From positions 1 to 39,374 of the forward strand of contig CAMYCX010000003.1 of NCBI GenBank assembly GCA_947254705.1: a stretch of 39,374 nucleotides of DNA. Reading direction: 5' to 3'. Origin of the DNA: an uncultured Veillonellaceae bacterium. GTDB taxonomy: Bacteria > Bacillota > Negativicutes > Veillonellales > Negativicoccaceae. A program made the translations under genes and the position numbers. Shown here piece after piece: positions 7,886 to 15,416 of the stretch. The notes beneath the pieces were generated by a model. That model did not search any database and was not told the DNA's origin. It saw nothing but the letters and a program-made list of their open reading frames with translations. Position 1 is the stretch's first letter. Each line of letters starts with the position of its first letter.

Positions 7886-10076
7886 TAAAGACGAAGCGTA
7901 TCGCCATCTGGAGGAAACGATTCGCGGCTATTTACCGGCGGCGGATTTTGACCGCATCGGCGAGGCGTATGAGTTGGCAGATACGGCACATGCCGATCAA
8001 AAGCGTGTGTCGGGGGAACCGTATATCATGCATCCGCTGGCCGTGGCGCAGATTATCGCGGAGCTGCAGATGGATTCGGCGGGAATTATGGCCGCGTTGC
8101 TCCATGACGTGGTGGAAGATACGGAATATACGCTCGAAGACATTACGATGCTGTTCGGAGAAGAGGTTGCGTTTTTGGTCGACGGTGTGACAAAGCTCGG
8201 CAAGATCGACTACAAAACAAAGGAAGATCAGCAGCTGGAAAATTATCGGAAGATGTTTTTGGCGATGGCAAAAGACGTGCGTGTCGTTGTCATCAAACTG
8301 GCCGACCGATTGCACAATATGCGTACGTTGGGGGCGATGCGTCCCGACAAGCAAGAACGTATCGCACGGGAAACGCTTGAGATCTTTGCGCCGTTGGCGC
8401 ATCGGTTGGGGATGTTTACCCTCAAATGGGAGTTGGAGGATCTGTCATTTCGTTACTTGGAACCGCAGCGGTATTACGATTTGGTAGAGCAACTTAAGGT
8501 CAAACGAAAAATTCGCGAAGAAATCGTCAAGCAGACGATGGATGTGCTGCGCGATGCGGTCGCGGAGGCGGGGATCGAATTTGAAATCACGGGACGGCCG
8601 AAGCATTTTTACAGTATTTATAAAAAGTTGCAAAAAGGCGATCGCGATTTAAGTCAGATTTACGATTTATATGCCACGCGGGTTATCGTCAAGACGATAC
8701 CGGATTGTTATGCGGTGCTGGGGATCGTACACAGTCTGTGGAAACCGTTGCCGTATCGGTTTAAGGATTATATTGCGATGCCGAAACCGAATATGTATCA
8801 GTCGCTTCATACGACGGTCATCGGTACGGCGGGACAGCCGGTGGAAATTCAGATTCGTACCGAGGAGATGCACCAAGTCGCCGAGTACGGTGTCGCGGCA
8901 CACTGGCGGTACAAGGAAGGACATGCCAAGGGGGGCAAGCGGAACTGGGACGAGAAGATCGGTTGGTTGCGCAAATTGCTCGAGTGGCAGGACACCAGCA
9001 ACCCGAAAGAACTGGTGGATTCAGTCAAACTGGATGTATTTGCGGATGAAGTGTTTGTGTTTTCGCCGAAGGGCGATGTCATTGATTTGCCGCAAGGGTC
9101 GATTCCGCTTGATTTTGCGTACCGGATTCATACAGATGTCGGTAATACGTGTACGGGTGCGAAGGTCAACGGACGTATCGTGCCGATAGATTATAAATTG
9201 CAAAACGGGGATATCGTATCGATCATTACTGCCAAGACGGGCAAGCCGAGTCTGGACTGGCTCAATATTGTTGCATCGTCGGAAAGTCGCGCAAAAATTC
9301 GCAGTTGGTTCAAAAAAGCCAATCGTGAAGAAAATATCGCCAAAGCGAAAGATGCGTTGGAATCCGAGGCGAAGCGATTGGGATATGACTGGAAAACATT
9401 GCATCAGCCCGGACGGCTCGAGGCGATTGCCAATCAGATTCATGCCGGTACGGTGGATGATTTGTTGGCTGCGACGGGATACGGCGGCCTGACAGTCAAC
9501 GGTATTTTGCTCAAGCTGATCGATATCGACAAAAAAGAAAAAGAGAAAGAGCAACCGCCGGTATCCAATTTACAGGAAACGCTAGACAGTCTGCGGCTGA
9601 CAAACCGCAAGCATAAAAATCCCAGCGGGGTACTAGTCAAGGGCGAGCCGGGGTTACTGGTGCATATGGCACGTTGCTGTACGCCGGTACCGGGAGATCC
9701 GATTGTCGGGTATATTACACGCGGGCGCGGAGTATCCGTACATCGAATGGATTGCGCGAATATGATGAACATCAACGATCCCGAACGATTGATTGAGGTC
9801 AGTTGGGAATACGGTATTGATGAAACGTTCCTGGTCGAAGTGGAAATCAAGGGCAATGACCGTCCGGGGTTGATGGCGGACATATTGGGTGTGATTTCCG
9901 AGATGAAGTTGTCTATCGGGTCGGTGCGGGCGGATTTGCCGCAGAATAAAGAGGCGCACATATGGATGGGAATTCAGATACGGGACGTGTCGCAACTGGA
10001 GTTTGTCATGACGAAGATGCGCCGCGTCCGCGATGTGTATTCCGTACGGCGGCTGCAGGCGGCCGATCGCGGATAA
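7854..10076 (+). CDS. rel: Bifunctional (p)ppGpp synthetase/hydrolase Rel
   Basis: 740-residue long RSH enzyme of the stringent response, using ATP and GTP/GDP to make (p)ppGpp on stalled ribosomes and also degrading it. The HD hydrolase domain has ALLHDVVEDT (HD at 84-85), intact. The synthetase domain has GRPKHFYSIYKK and RFKD at 302-305; RFKD rather than EFDD marks the bifunctional Rel/SpoT class. A TGS domain begins at DEVFVFSPKG (about 398) and an ACT domain lies at about 665-738 (VEIKGNDRPGLMADILG). A GTG at 7845 would add three residues but falls inside the GGAGG site; the ATG at 7854 is eight bases after it and is preferred. It overlaps recJ by 32 bp and precedes dtd by 10 bp. Confidence 0.97.
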   Translation: MQEVAVNPAFDKDEAYRHLEETIRGYLPAADFDRIGEAYELADTAHADQKRVSGEPYIMHPLAVAQIIAELQMDSAGIMAALLHDVVEDTEYTLEDITMLFGEEVAFLVDGVTKLGKIDYKTKEDQQLENYRKMFLAMAKDVRVVVIKLADRLHNMRTLGAMRPDKQERIARETLEIFAPLAHRLGMFTLKWELEDLSFRYLEPQRYYDLVEQLKVKRKIREEIVKQTMDVLRDAVAEAGIEFEITGRPKHFYSIYKKLQKGDRDLSQIYDLYATRVIVKTIPDCYAVLGIVHSLWKPLPYRFKDYIAMPKPNMYQSLHTTVIGTAGQPVEIQIRTEEMHQVAEYGVAAHWRYKEGHAKGGKRNWDEKIGWLRKLLEWQDTSNPKELVDSVKLDVFADEVFVFSPKGDVIDLPQGSIPLDFAYRIHTDVGNTCTGAKVNGRIVPIDYKLQNGDIVSIITAKTGKPSLDWLNIVASSESRAKIRSWFKKANREENIAKAKDALESEAKRLGYDWKTLHQPGRLEAIANQIHAGTVDDLLAATGYGGLTVNGILLKLIDIDKKEKEKEQPPVSNLQETLDSLRLTNRKHKNPSGVLVKGEPGLLVHMARCCTPVPGDPIVGYITRGRGVSVHRMDCANMMNINDPERLIEVSWEYGIDETFLVEVEIKGNDRPGLMADILGVISEMKLSIGSVRADLPQNKEAHIWMGIQIRDVSQLEFVMTKMRRVRDVYSVRRLQAADRG

Positions 10077-10086
10077 GGGGGCAGAG

Positions 10087-10536
10087 ATGAGAGCGGTAGT
10101 ACAACGGACCAAGTCGTCTCGTGTCAGCGTGGACGGCGACATCGTCGGCACGGCGGGAACGGGATTGACGGTGCTGCTCGGTGTCGGCAAAGACGATACC
10201 GAGGAAGATGCACAATATATTACGCAGAAATTGCTGCATTTGCGTATTTTTGAAGATGACGCAGGTAAGCTGAATCTTTCTTTGCTCGATACCGGCGGGG
10301 AGATGCTGATGGTGTCACAGTTTACTTTGTACGGCGATTGTCGCAAGGGGCGGCGTCCGAGCTTCAGTGAGGCGGCCGTGCCTGCGGAGGCGGAACGATT
10401 GTATGAGGTCGTTGTAGCCGGCTGTCGAGAGGCGGGCGTACATGTCGAAACCGGTCGGTTCCGTACGGAGATGGAAGTGGAGTTGAATAATTGGGGGCCG
10501 GTAACGTTGTTACTGGACAGCCGACGTCAATTTTAA
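10087..10536 (+). CDS. dtd: D-aminoacyl-tRNA deacylase DTD
   Basis: 149-residue cytoplasmic proofreading enzyme that hydrolyses D-aminoacyl-tRNA and Gly-tRNA(Ala). The first conserved motif SQFTLYGD is at 77-84 and the cross-dimer GPVT motif at 137-140, in the context NNWGPVT. The residue before GPVT is usually Asp; here it is Trp, which is unusual but outside the Gly-cisPro itself. Length equals the family norm (about 145-150). The ATG at 10087 follows AAGGGGCAGAG; an upstream in-frame extension inside rel was rejected. The rel-dtd pair is a conserved Firmicutes arrangement. Confidence 0.96.
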   Translation: MRAVVQRTKSSRVSVDGDIVGTAGTGLTVLLGVGKDDTEEDAQYITQKLLHLRIFEDDAGKLNLSLLDTGGEMLMVSQFTLYGDCRKGRRPSFSEAAVPAEAERLYEVVVAGCREAGVHVETGRFRTEMEVELNNWGPVTLLLDSRRQF

Positions 10537-10545
10537 GGAGAGAGT

Positions 10546-11187
10546 ATGAAAATCATCGCACATACGTTGGGCGCATTGGCGACGAACGCGTACATTGTGG
10601 CCGACGAAACGACAAAACAGGCATTAATTATCGATCCTGCCGCCGAGGCGGAGGTGTTGTTGCGCGATCTTACGCAACGTGGCTGGACGCTGGAACGTAT
10701 CGTACTGACGCACGGTCATGCAGATCATATCGGCGCGGTGAATGCGTTGCGTGCGCAGTGTCCCGAGGTGAAAGTGGTCATGCATGAAGCCGATGCCGAG
10801 TATTTGCGTAACCCGCAACTCAATTTATCGGCATATTTGGAAGCGCCGATTACTTGCGCGGAGGCTGACGAATATGTCCGTGAAGGAGATGAAATCATAC
10901 TCGGCGCCATTCGTCTGGAGGTGCTTGAAACACCGGGGCATACGCCCGGGGGGATCAGCCTGTATGCGGCGGATGCGGGTGTTGTTTTTTCCGGGGATGC
11001 GTTGTTTAACGGATCTATCGGGCGTACGGACTTCCCCGGCGGCTCGATGACGGAATTAATCACGGGAATTCGCGAAAAGATACTGGTTTTGCCGGAGGAA
11101 ACAACGGTCCTGTCCGGACACGGGCCGGCTACCACCGTCGGCGAAGAAAAGCAGTGGAATCCGTTTTTAGGAGGTGGCCGATGGTAA
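10546..11187 (+). CDS. Metallo-beta-lactamase-fold hydrolase (glyoxalase II-like)
   Basis: 213-residue MBL-fold protein of the YqgX/GloB-like group. The metal motif THGHADHIG places H56, H58, D60 and H61; further ligands are in ETPGHTPGG and the GDALFNGSIGRTDFPGG loop, and the C-terminus has LSGHGPATTVGEEKQWNPF. All dinuclear-metal ligands appear present. Members of this group are annotated as hydroxyacylglutathione-hydrolase-like, but lineages lacking glutathione use another thiol or substrate, so the true substrate is unknown. The ATG at 10546 follows AAGGAGAG, 9 bp after dtd, and the gene overlaps the next by 7 bp. The rel-dtd-hydrolase-hemZ-hisS order recurs in Firmicutes. Confidence 0.92.
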   Translation: MKIIAHTLGALATNAYIVADETTKQALIIDPAAEAEVLLRDLTQRGWTLERIVLTHGHADHIGAVNALRAQCPEVKVVMHEADAEYLRNPQLNLSAYLEAPITCAEADEYVREGDEIILGAIRLEVLETPGHTPGGISLYAADAGVVFSGDALFNGSIGRTDFPGGSMTELITGIREKILVLPEETTVLSGHGPATTVGEEKQWNPFLGGGRW

Positions 11188-12239
11188 AGAGGGATGCGCA
11201 ATTTTGGTTGCGGGTCACGATCGCCGCAATCGGCGCATTGATTTTGTATCGTGAGCCGTGGGTGGCGGTACCGTTTGTGCTGGCGTTGTTTTTATCGCTG
11301 TTGTTGCGGCCGTTGGTAGACGGAATGATGGCCTTGGCGGTTCGTGCCGGTTGGCGCAAGTTTCCGATAGATATTGCGATTTTACTTTCTTTTGCCGTGT
11401 TTATTGTGGTGATGTACTTCATCATGGGAAGCATTTTCGTTCCTTTCATCAACGAGTTACGACTCTTTATTGCACAACTGCCGATGTTGACGGATCAAGT
11501 GATTCGTATGGTGCAGGTTTTCCAGGATCGCTGGTTTGATTTTGTTCCGGCGGATGTGCAGGTGATGGTGAAAGACTTGCTGCGGCGCGGCGCCAATTAT
11601 TTGGTAGAGTTGGCACAGACCAGCGTGTTGTTGCTGCTCAGTTTTACCGGGACACTGGTCGAATTGATCGTGGTGCCGATTATCGCGTTCTATATGATTA
11701 AGTCGGGGGATCGTTTCAAATCGGTGTTTATTCACTTATTCCCGACGGAGTATCGAGGTCATCTGGATCGGGTTGTCACGGAGATGCATGAAACGCTCAG
11801 TGCGTATATTCGGGGACAGTTGCTGATGTGTGCGTTGATTGCCTCGTTGGTGTTTGCGGGAATGTGGTTATTTGATGTACCGTATCCGTTGGTTATCGGG
11901 TTGCTGGCCGGATTGATGGAGTTAATTCCGATTGTCGGGCCGATTATCGGTGCGATTCCGGCGGTCTTACTGGCGGGAACGGTCAGTTGGATGCTGGCGG
12001 TAAAAGTGCTTGTATTTTATATCATCGTGCAGCAGCTGGAAGGGCATGTGATCATGCCGAATACAATGGGCAAGGTGATCGATATTCATCCGGTAGCCAT
12101 TATCGGCGGCGTGCTGCTCGGCAGTGCGGTGCTCGGGATATTCGGGATGATGTTGGCAGTGCCGGTGTTGGCGGTGGCAAAGGTACTGGCACGACATATG
12201 TGGTATTACAATCAATATAAACAGCTCAGCGGCAAATGA
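11181..12239 (+). CDS. AI-2E family transporter (PerM/YtvI-like)
   Basis: 352-residue polytopic inner-membrane protein of the AI-2E exporter superfamily (UPF0118). Hydrophobic segments occur at the N-terminus (two to three in the first 80 residues), then a soluble stretch, then several from about residue 150. The family region GQLLMCALIASLVF ... YPLVIGLLAGLMELIPIVGPIIGAIPA and the terminal QLEGHVIMPNTMGKVIDIHP are diagnostic. Members include the AI-2 exporter TqsA and Na+/H+ or lipid-related exporters, so the substrate cannot be assigned. The ATG at 11181 has AGGAGG six bases upstream; an earlier in-frame start at 11154 was rejected. Its stop overlaps the region just before the fur-family gene. 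Confidence 0.93.
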   Translation: MVKRDAQFWLRVTIAAIGALILYREPWVAVPFVLALFLSLLLRPLVDGMMALAVRAGWRKFPIDIAILLSFAVFIVVMYFIMGSIFVPFINELRLFIAQLPMLTDQVIRMVQVFQDRWFDFVPADVQVMVKDLLRRGANYLVELAQTSVLLLLSFTGTLVELIVVPIIAFYMIKSGDRFKSVFIHLFPTEYRGHLDRVVTEMHETLSAYIRGQLLMCALIASLVFAGMWLFDVPYPLVIGLLAGLMELIPIVGPIIGAIPAVLLAGTVSWMLAVKVLVFYIIVQQLEGHVIMPNTMGKVIDIHPVAIIGGVLLGSAVLGIFGMMLAVPVLAVAKVLARHMWYYNQYKQLSGK

Positions 12240-12253
12240 AAAGGGGGATACTC

Positions 12254-12724
12254 ATGCGGCAACGTAATATGATGACAACATTGAAGGAAAAAATTAAAGA
12301 ACATAAGTATAAATTCACCACGCAACGGCAGGATATTTTACAAGTCTTTGCGGAGAGCGATGAAAATCATATGAGCGCGGAAGATGTGTACCGTACGGTC
12401 AAAGAACGTCGTCCCGATATCGGTTTGGCAACGGTCTATCGGACGCTGGACCTGTTTGTGGAGTTGCGGTTGCTGCGCAAATTGGATTTTGGTGACGGAC
12501 GGGCACGGTATGAATTGTACAATCATGATGAACCGCATTTTCACCATCATCTGATTTGTTTGCGCTGCGGGGTGATTCGCGAGTTTCGCCATGATATGCT
12601 CGAGCCGTTGGAAGAAATGATTATGGCTGAGGATCAGTTTGAAGTGGTCGATCATGTGTTGAAGTTTTACGGCTACTGCGCCGAGTGTCGACGCAAACGC
12701 GCGGAAAAAACAACGCGTGACTGA
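12254..12724 (+). CDS. Fur-family metalloregulator
   Basis: 156-residue Fur-superfamily repressor. The winged helix has TTQRQDILQVFAE, MSAEDVYRTVKERRPDIGLATVYRTL (recognition helix) and the wing. The dimerisation domain has HFHHH at 95-99 and two structural-zinc CxxC pairs, C102/C105 and C142/C145. At the position where PerR has its peroxide-sensing aspartate there is glutamate (E110, REF), favouring a Fur- or Zur-type iron/zinc sensor over PerR; this is inference from one position. I chose the ATG at 12254, six bases after AAGGGGG, over an ATG at 12236 that overlaps the permease stop. It overlaps hemZ by 8 bp, so it could couple metal status to heme synthesis. Confidence 0.93.
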   Translation: MRQRNMMTTLKEKIKEHKYKFTTQRQDILQVFAESDENHMSAEDVYRTVKERRPDIGLATVYRTLDLFVELRLLRKLDFGDGRARYELYNHDEPHFHHHLICLRCGVIREFRHDMLEPLEEMIMAEDQFEVVDHVLKFYGYCAECRRKRAEKTTRD

Positions 12725-14147
12725 GCGGACATTCAGTTGGACGGGGCCGCTATCGTGTCATTCCATGGTGGCACAGGTTATGTTGCGGTACGGATTTCAT
12801 CGTGATGATGCGGCACCATCGGTACAAGTGCATCTGGAGGCGGGCGATACGTGGACGGTTACGGTGGTGTCCGGGGATACGGTCGCGGCAAAAGTCGGTG
12901 ATTTGCCGGATCGGACAAGTGCAGGCCGGGCATTGCAAGATACCCTGTGTACGTTGACCGGGCAGTCGCTCGGTGCATGGGGATATCTGATCGGTATGCG
13001 ACCGACGAAGGTATTGCATCCTTTTTACGGCGATGCGGCATATGCGGATCGCGCTGATGCATTTTTGCGGGAAGCGCGCGTAGCGCCGCATGAGCGAAAG
13101 CTGCTGGTAGAAATCGGTGAGCGGCAACGGGCGTATGTGGCCACGGATTGGCGTGATGTTAAGCGGCGTACGGCAGTGTATATCGGTATTCCGCTATGTC
13201 CGAGTCATTGTTCATATTGTTCGTTTCCGGCACGAATTGCGGCTCCTGAAGAGAATTGGCGGCAGTTGACGGATGATATATGTCGGGATGTCCGGCGGGC
13301 GGGCGAGTTGATGGCACGGTACGGTTTGACCGCCGATTCGATTTATTACGGCGGCGGTACACCGACGGTACTGCCGGCGCCCTATTTTGCACAGTTGCTC
13401 AACACGGTGGGCGAGGCATTGCCGCGAGCGGAGGAATATACCGTGGAGGCCGGTCGCCCCGATACTATCGATGAGGAGAAACTGGCGGCGATGATGCGTT
13501 ACGGGGTAACGCGGATCAGCATCAACCCGCAAACGCTGCAAGATCGATTGTTGCGACAGATTCATCGGGCACATTCCGCGGCGGATGTTGAAGAGACCTT
13601 CCGACAGGTGCGGAAATATCCGTTTGACGTAGTGAATATGGATTTGATTGCGGGGTTGCCGGGACAGACGGTGGCGGATATGCAGGAAAATATTCGCATG
13701 TTGATGGCGTGGCGGCCGGAAAATATTACGGTCCATACCTTGGCGCTTAAGCGTCACAGTCCGTTGACGGCCGCGGGGACACACGATTTGCCGTCGGCGG
13801 AGGATACCGCACAGATGCAGCGGGAGGCGGAGAGCGCCTTGCGCGTGGCAGGATACTTGCCGTATTATGTATATCGGCAGAAGTATATGACTGCCGATTT
13901 GGCCAATATCGGATATGCGTTGCCGGACAGCGTATGCCGATATAATATACAGATGATGGCGGAACGAATGCACATTTTGGGGATCGGACCGGGAGCGACA
14001 AACAAAGTGCTGACGAATGCGGCATTTCAATTTGCACGGTGTTACTTCCCCTGGGATGCGGATGTATATCACACCCGTCATGACGATTATATGAAGCGAC
14101 GCGATGACCTGTTTGCCAGGCTCGTGACGGAAGGAGAAAGCGTATGA
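12717..14147 (+). CDS. hemZ: Coproporphyrinogen dehydrogenase HemZ (radical SAM)
   Basis: 476-residue radical-SAM enzyme of the HemZ branch. An N-terminal accessory domain (about 1-150) precedes the core IGIPLCPSHCSYCSFP, with the CxxxCxxC cluster cysteines at 161, 165 and 168. YYGGGTPT and VEAGRPDTI follow, and INPQTLQD is the family motif. It is expected to convert coproporphyrinogen III to protoporphyrinogen IX without oxygen, though some HemN-like proteins are heme chaperones; the N-terminal domain argues for HemZ proper. The start is probably the GTG at 12717, overlapping fur, but no clear Shine-Dalgarno is present; an ATG at 12765 (MVAQVMLRY) is an alternative. It overlaps hisS by 4 bp. 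Confidence 0.92.
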   Translation: MTERTFSWTGPLSCHSMVAQVMLRYGFHRDDAAPSVQVHLEAGDTWTVTVVSGDTVAAKVGDLPDRTSAGRALQDTLCTLTGQSLGAWGYLIGMRPTKVLHPFYGDAAYADRADAFLREARVAPHERKLLVEIGERQRAYVATDWRDVKRRTAVYIGIPLCPSHCSYCSFPARIAAPEENWRQLTDDICRDVRRAGELMARYGLTADSIYYGGGTPTVLPAPYFAQLLNTVGEALPRAEEYTVEAGRPDTIDEEKLAAMMRYGVTRISINPQTLQDRLLRQIHRAHSAADVEETFRQVRKYPFDVVNMDLIAGLPGQTVADMQENIRMLMAWRPENITVHTLALKRHSPLTAAGTHDLPSAEDTAQMQREAESALRVAGYLPYYVYRQKYMTADLANIGYALPDSVCRYNIQMMAERMHILGIGPGATNKVLTNAAFQFARCYFPWDADVYHTRHDDYMKRRDDLFARLVTEGESV

Positions 14148-15412
14148 TTAAAGCGTTACGCGGAACGCAGGATATTTTGCCCGCGGCGGCAGAGCGGTGG
14201 CAGTTTATGGAGGATCGGATTCGTCGGTTGTGCCGGCAGTACGGATTCGGTGAAATTCGTACGCCGCATTTTGAGCAGACGGAGTTGTTTCAACGGGGAA
14301 TCGGTGAGACAACGGATGTCGTTTCGAAGGAAATGTATACTTTTGTCGATCGTGGCGATCGTTCTCTGACGTTGCGACCGGAAAATACAGCAGCGGCCGT
14401 GCGGGCTTATCTGGAGCATAAAGAATATGCCGATCAAGGCGTCACCAAATGGTACTACATGGGTTCGATGTTTCGTTATGATCGTCCGCAGGCGGGTCGC
14501 TTTCGTGAATTTCATCAATTCGGGATTGAGATTTTAGGAACTCCGTTGCCGCAGGCGGATGCGGAGTGTGTCGCCATGGCGGTACAGCTGTTTACGGAAC
14601 TTGGTTTGCAGGAGCTGACGGTGTATCTCAATTCGGTGGGATGCCCGCAGTGTCGCCCCGTGTATCGGCAGGCGTTACTGGCGTATTTACAAGATTACCA
14701 TGATGAATTGTGCGGAGATTGTCGGGAACGAATGGATAAAAATCCGTTGCGGGTTCTTGACTGTAAACAGGAACATTGTCATGCAGTGGCGGTGCGTGCA
14801 CCTCGTTTGACGTCGTATCTGTGTGATGAATGTGCTGCGCACTATCAGGCGGTACAACGCTTGTTGACGGCGGCGGGCATTACGTTTACGGAGGATCCCC
14901 GACTGGTACGCGGATTGGATTATTATACGAAAACCGCATTTGAGATTCAGTATGCACCGCTCGGTGCGCAAAGTGCCATTTGCGGCGGCGGTCGTTATGA
15001 CGGGCTGGTCGAAGAAATCGGCGGTATTTCCGTACCGGGTATCGGTTTTGCCGTGGGTCTGGAACGTCTTTTGTTGGCCTTGGAGTCGCAAGATTTGCTG
15101 CCGCCCGTAACGCAAACGGCCGATGTGGCGGTGGCGGTACAGACACCGGCGGCAAATGAAACGGCATTTGCCATCGGCGAGCAATTACGGCGTGCAGGCC
15201 GAACTGTCGATACCGATCTCTTGCAACGCAGTATGAAGAGTCGAATGAAGCAGGCCGCTAAAAGCGGTGTGAAGTATGTTATAATAATTGGCGAAACGGA
15301 ATTAGATGAGGGAACGGTGACATTACGCGATATGCAAAGCCATGAGCAGGAAACCGTTCCGCAGGCGACACTGGCGGAAGTGTTGTCGGCAAAACTCGAC
15401 AAGAGAGGATGA
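14144..15412 (+). CDS. hisS: Histidine-tRNA ligase
   Basis: 422-residue class II aminoacyl-tRNA synthetase charging tRNA(His). The N-terminus IKALRGTQDILP is diagnostic. Motif 2 is MFRYDRPQAGRFREFHQFGIEI; the histidine-specific signature is LVRGLDYYTKTAFEI, motif 3 is GIGFAVGLERLLLA, and the C-terminal anticodon-binding domain begins near residue 325. Length matches the family. The start at 14144 overlaps the hemZ stop in an ATGA and has AAGGAG upstream. It is followed 4 bp later by aspS, a conserved hisS-aspS pair. Confidence 0.98.
   Translation: MIKALRGTQDILPAAAERWQFMEDRIRRLCRQYGFGEIRTPHFEQTELFQRGIGETTDVVSKEMYTFVDRGDRSLTLRPENTAAAVRAYLEHKEYADQGVTKWYYMGSMFRYDRPQAGRFREFHQFGIEILGTPLPQADAECVAMAVQLFTELGLQELTVYLNSVGCPQCRPVYRQALLAYLQDYHDELCGDCRERMDKNPLRVLDCKQEHCHAVAVRAPRLTSYLCDECAAHYQAVQRLLTAAGITFTEDPRLVRGLDYYTKTAFEIQYAPLGAQSAICGGGRYDGLVEEIGGISVPGIGFAVGLERLLLALESQDLLPPVTQTADVAVAVQTPAANETAFAIGEQLRRAGRTVDTDLLQRSMKSRMKQAAKSGVKYVIIIGETELDEGTVTLRDMQSHEQETVPQATLAEVLSAKLDKRG
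15277..15285 (+). promoter_or_regulatory. Possible internal promoter inside hisS, ahead of aspS
   Basis: TGTTATAAT, a perfect extended -10, lies about 130 bp before the aspS ATG within the hisS reading frame (encoding part of KYVIIIGE). It could give aspS extra transcription, but it may simply reflect coding sequence. No good -35. Confidence 0.25.
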
Positions 15413-15416
15413 TCCG

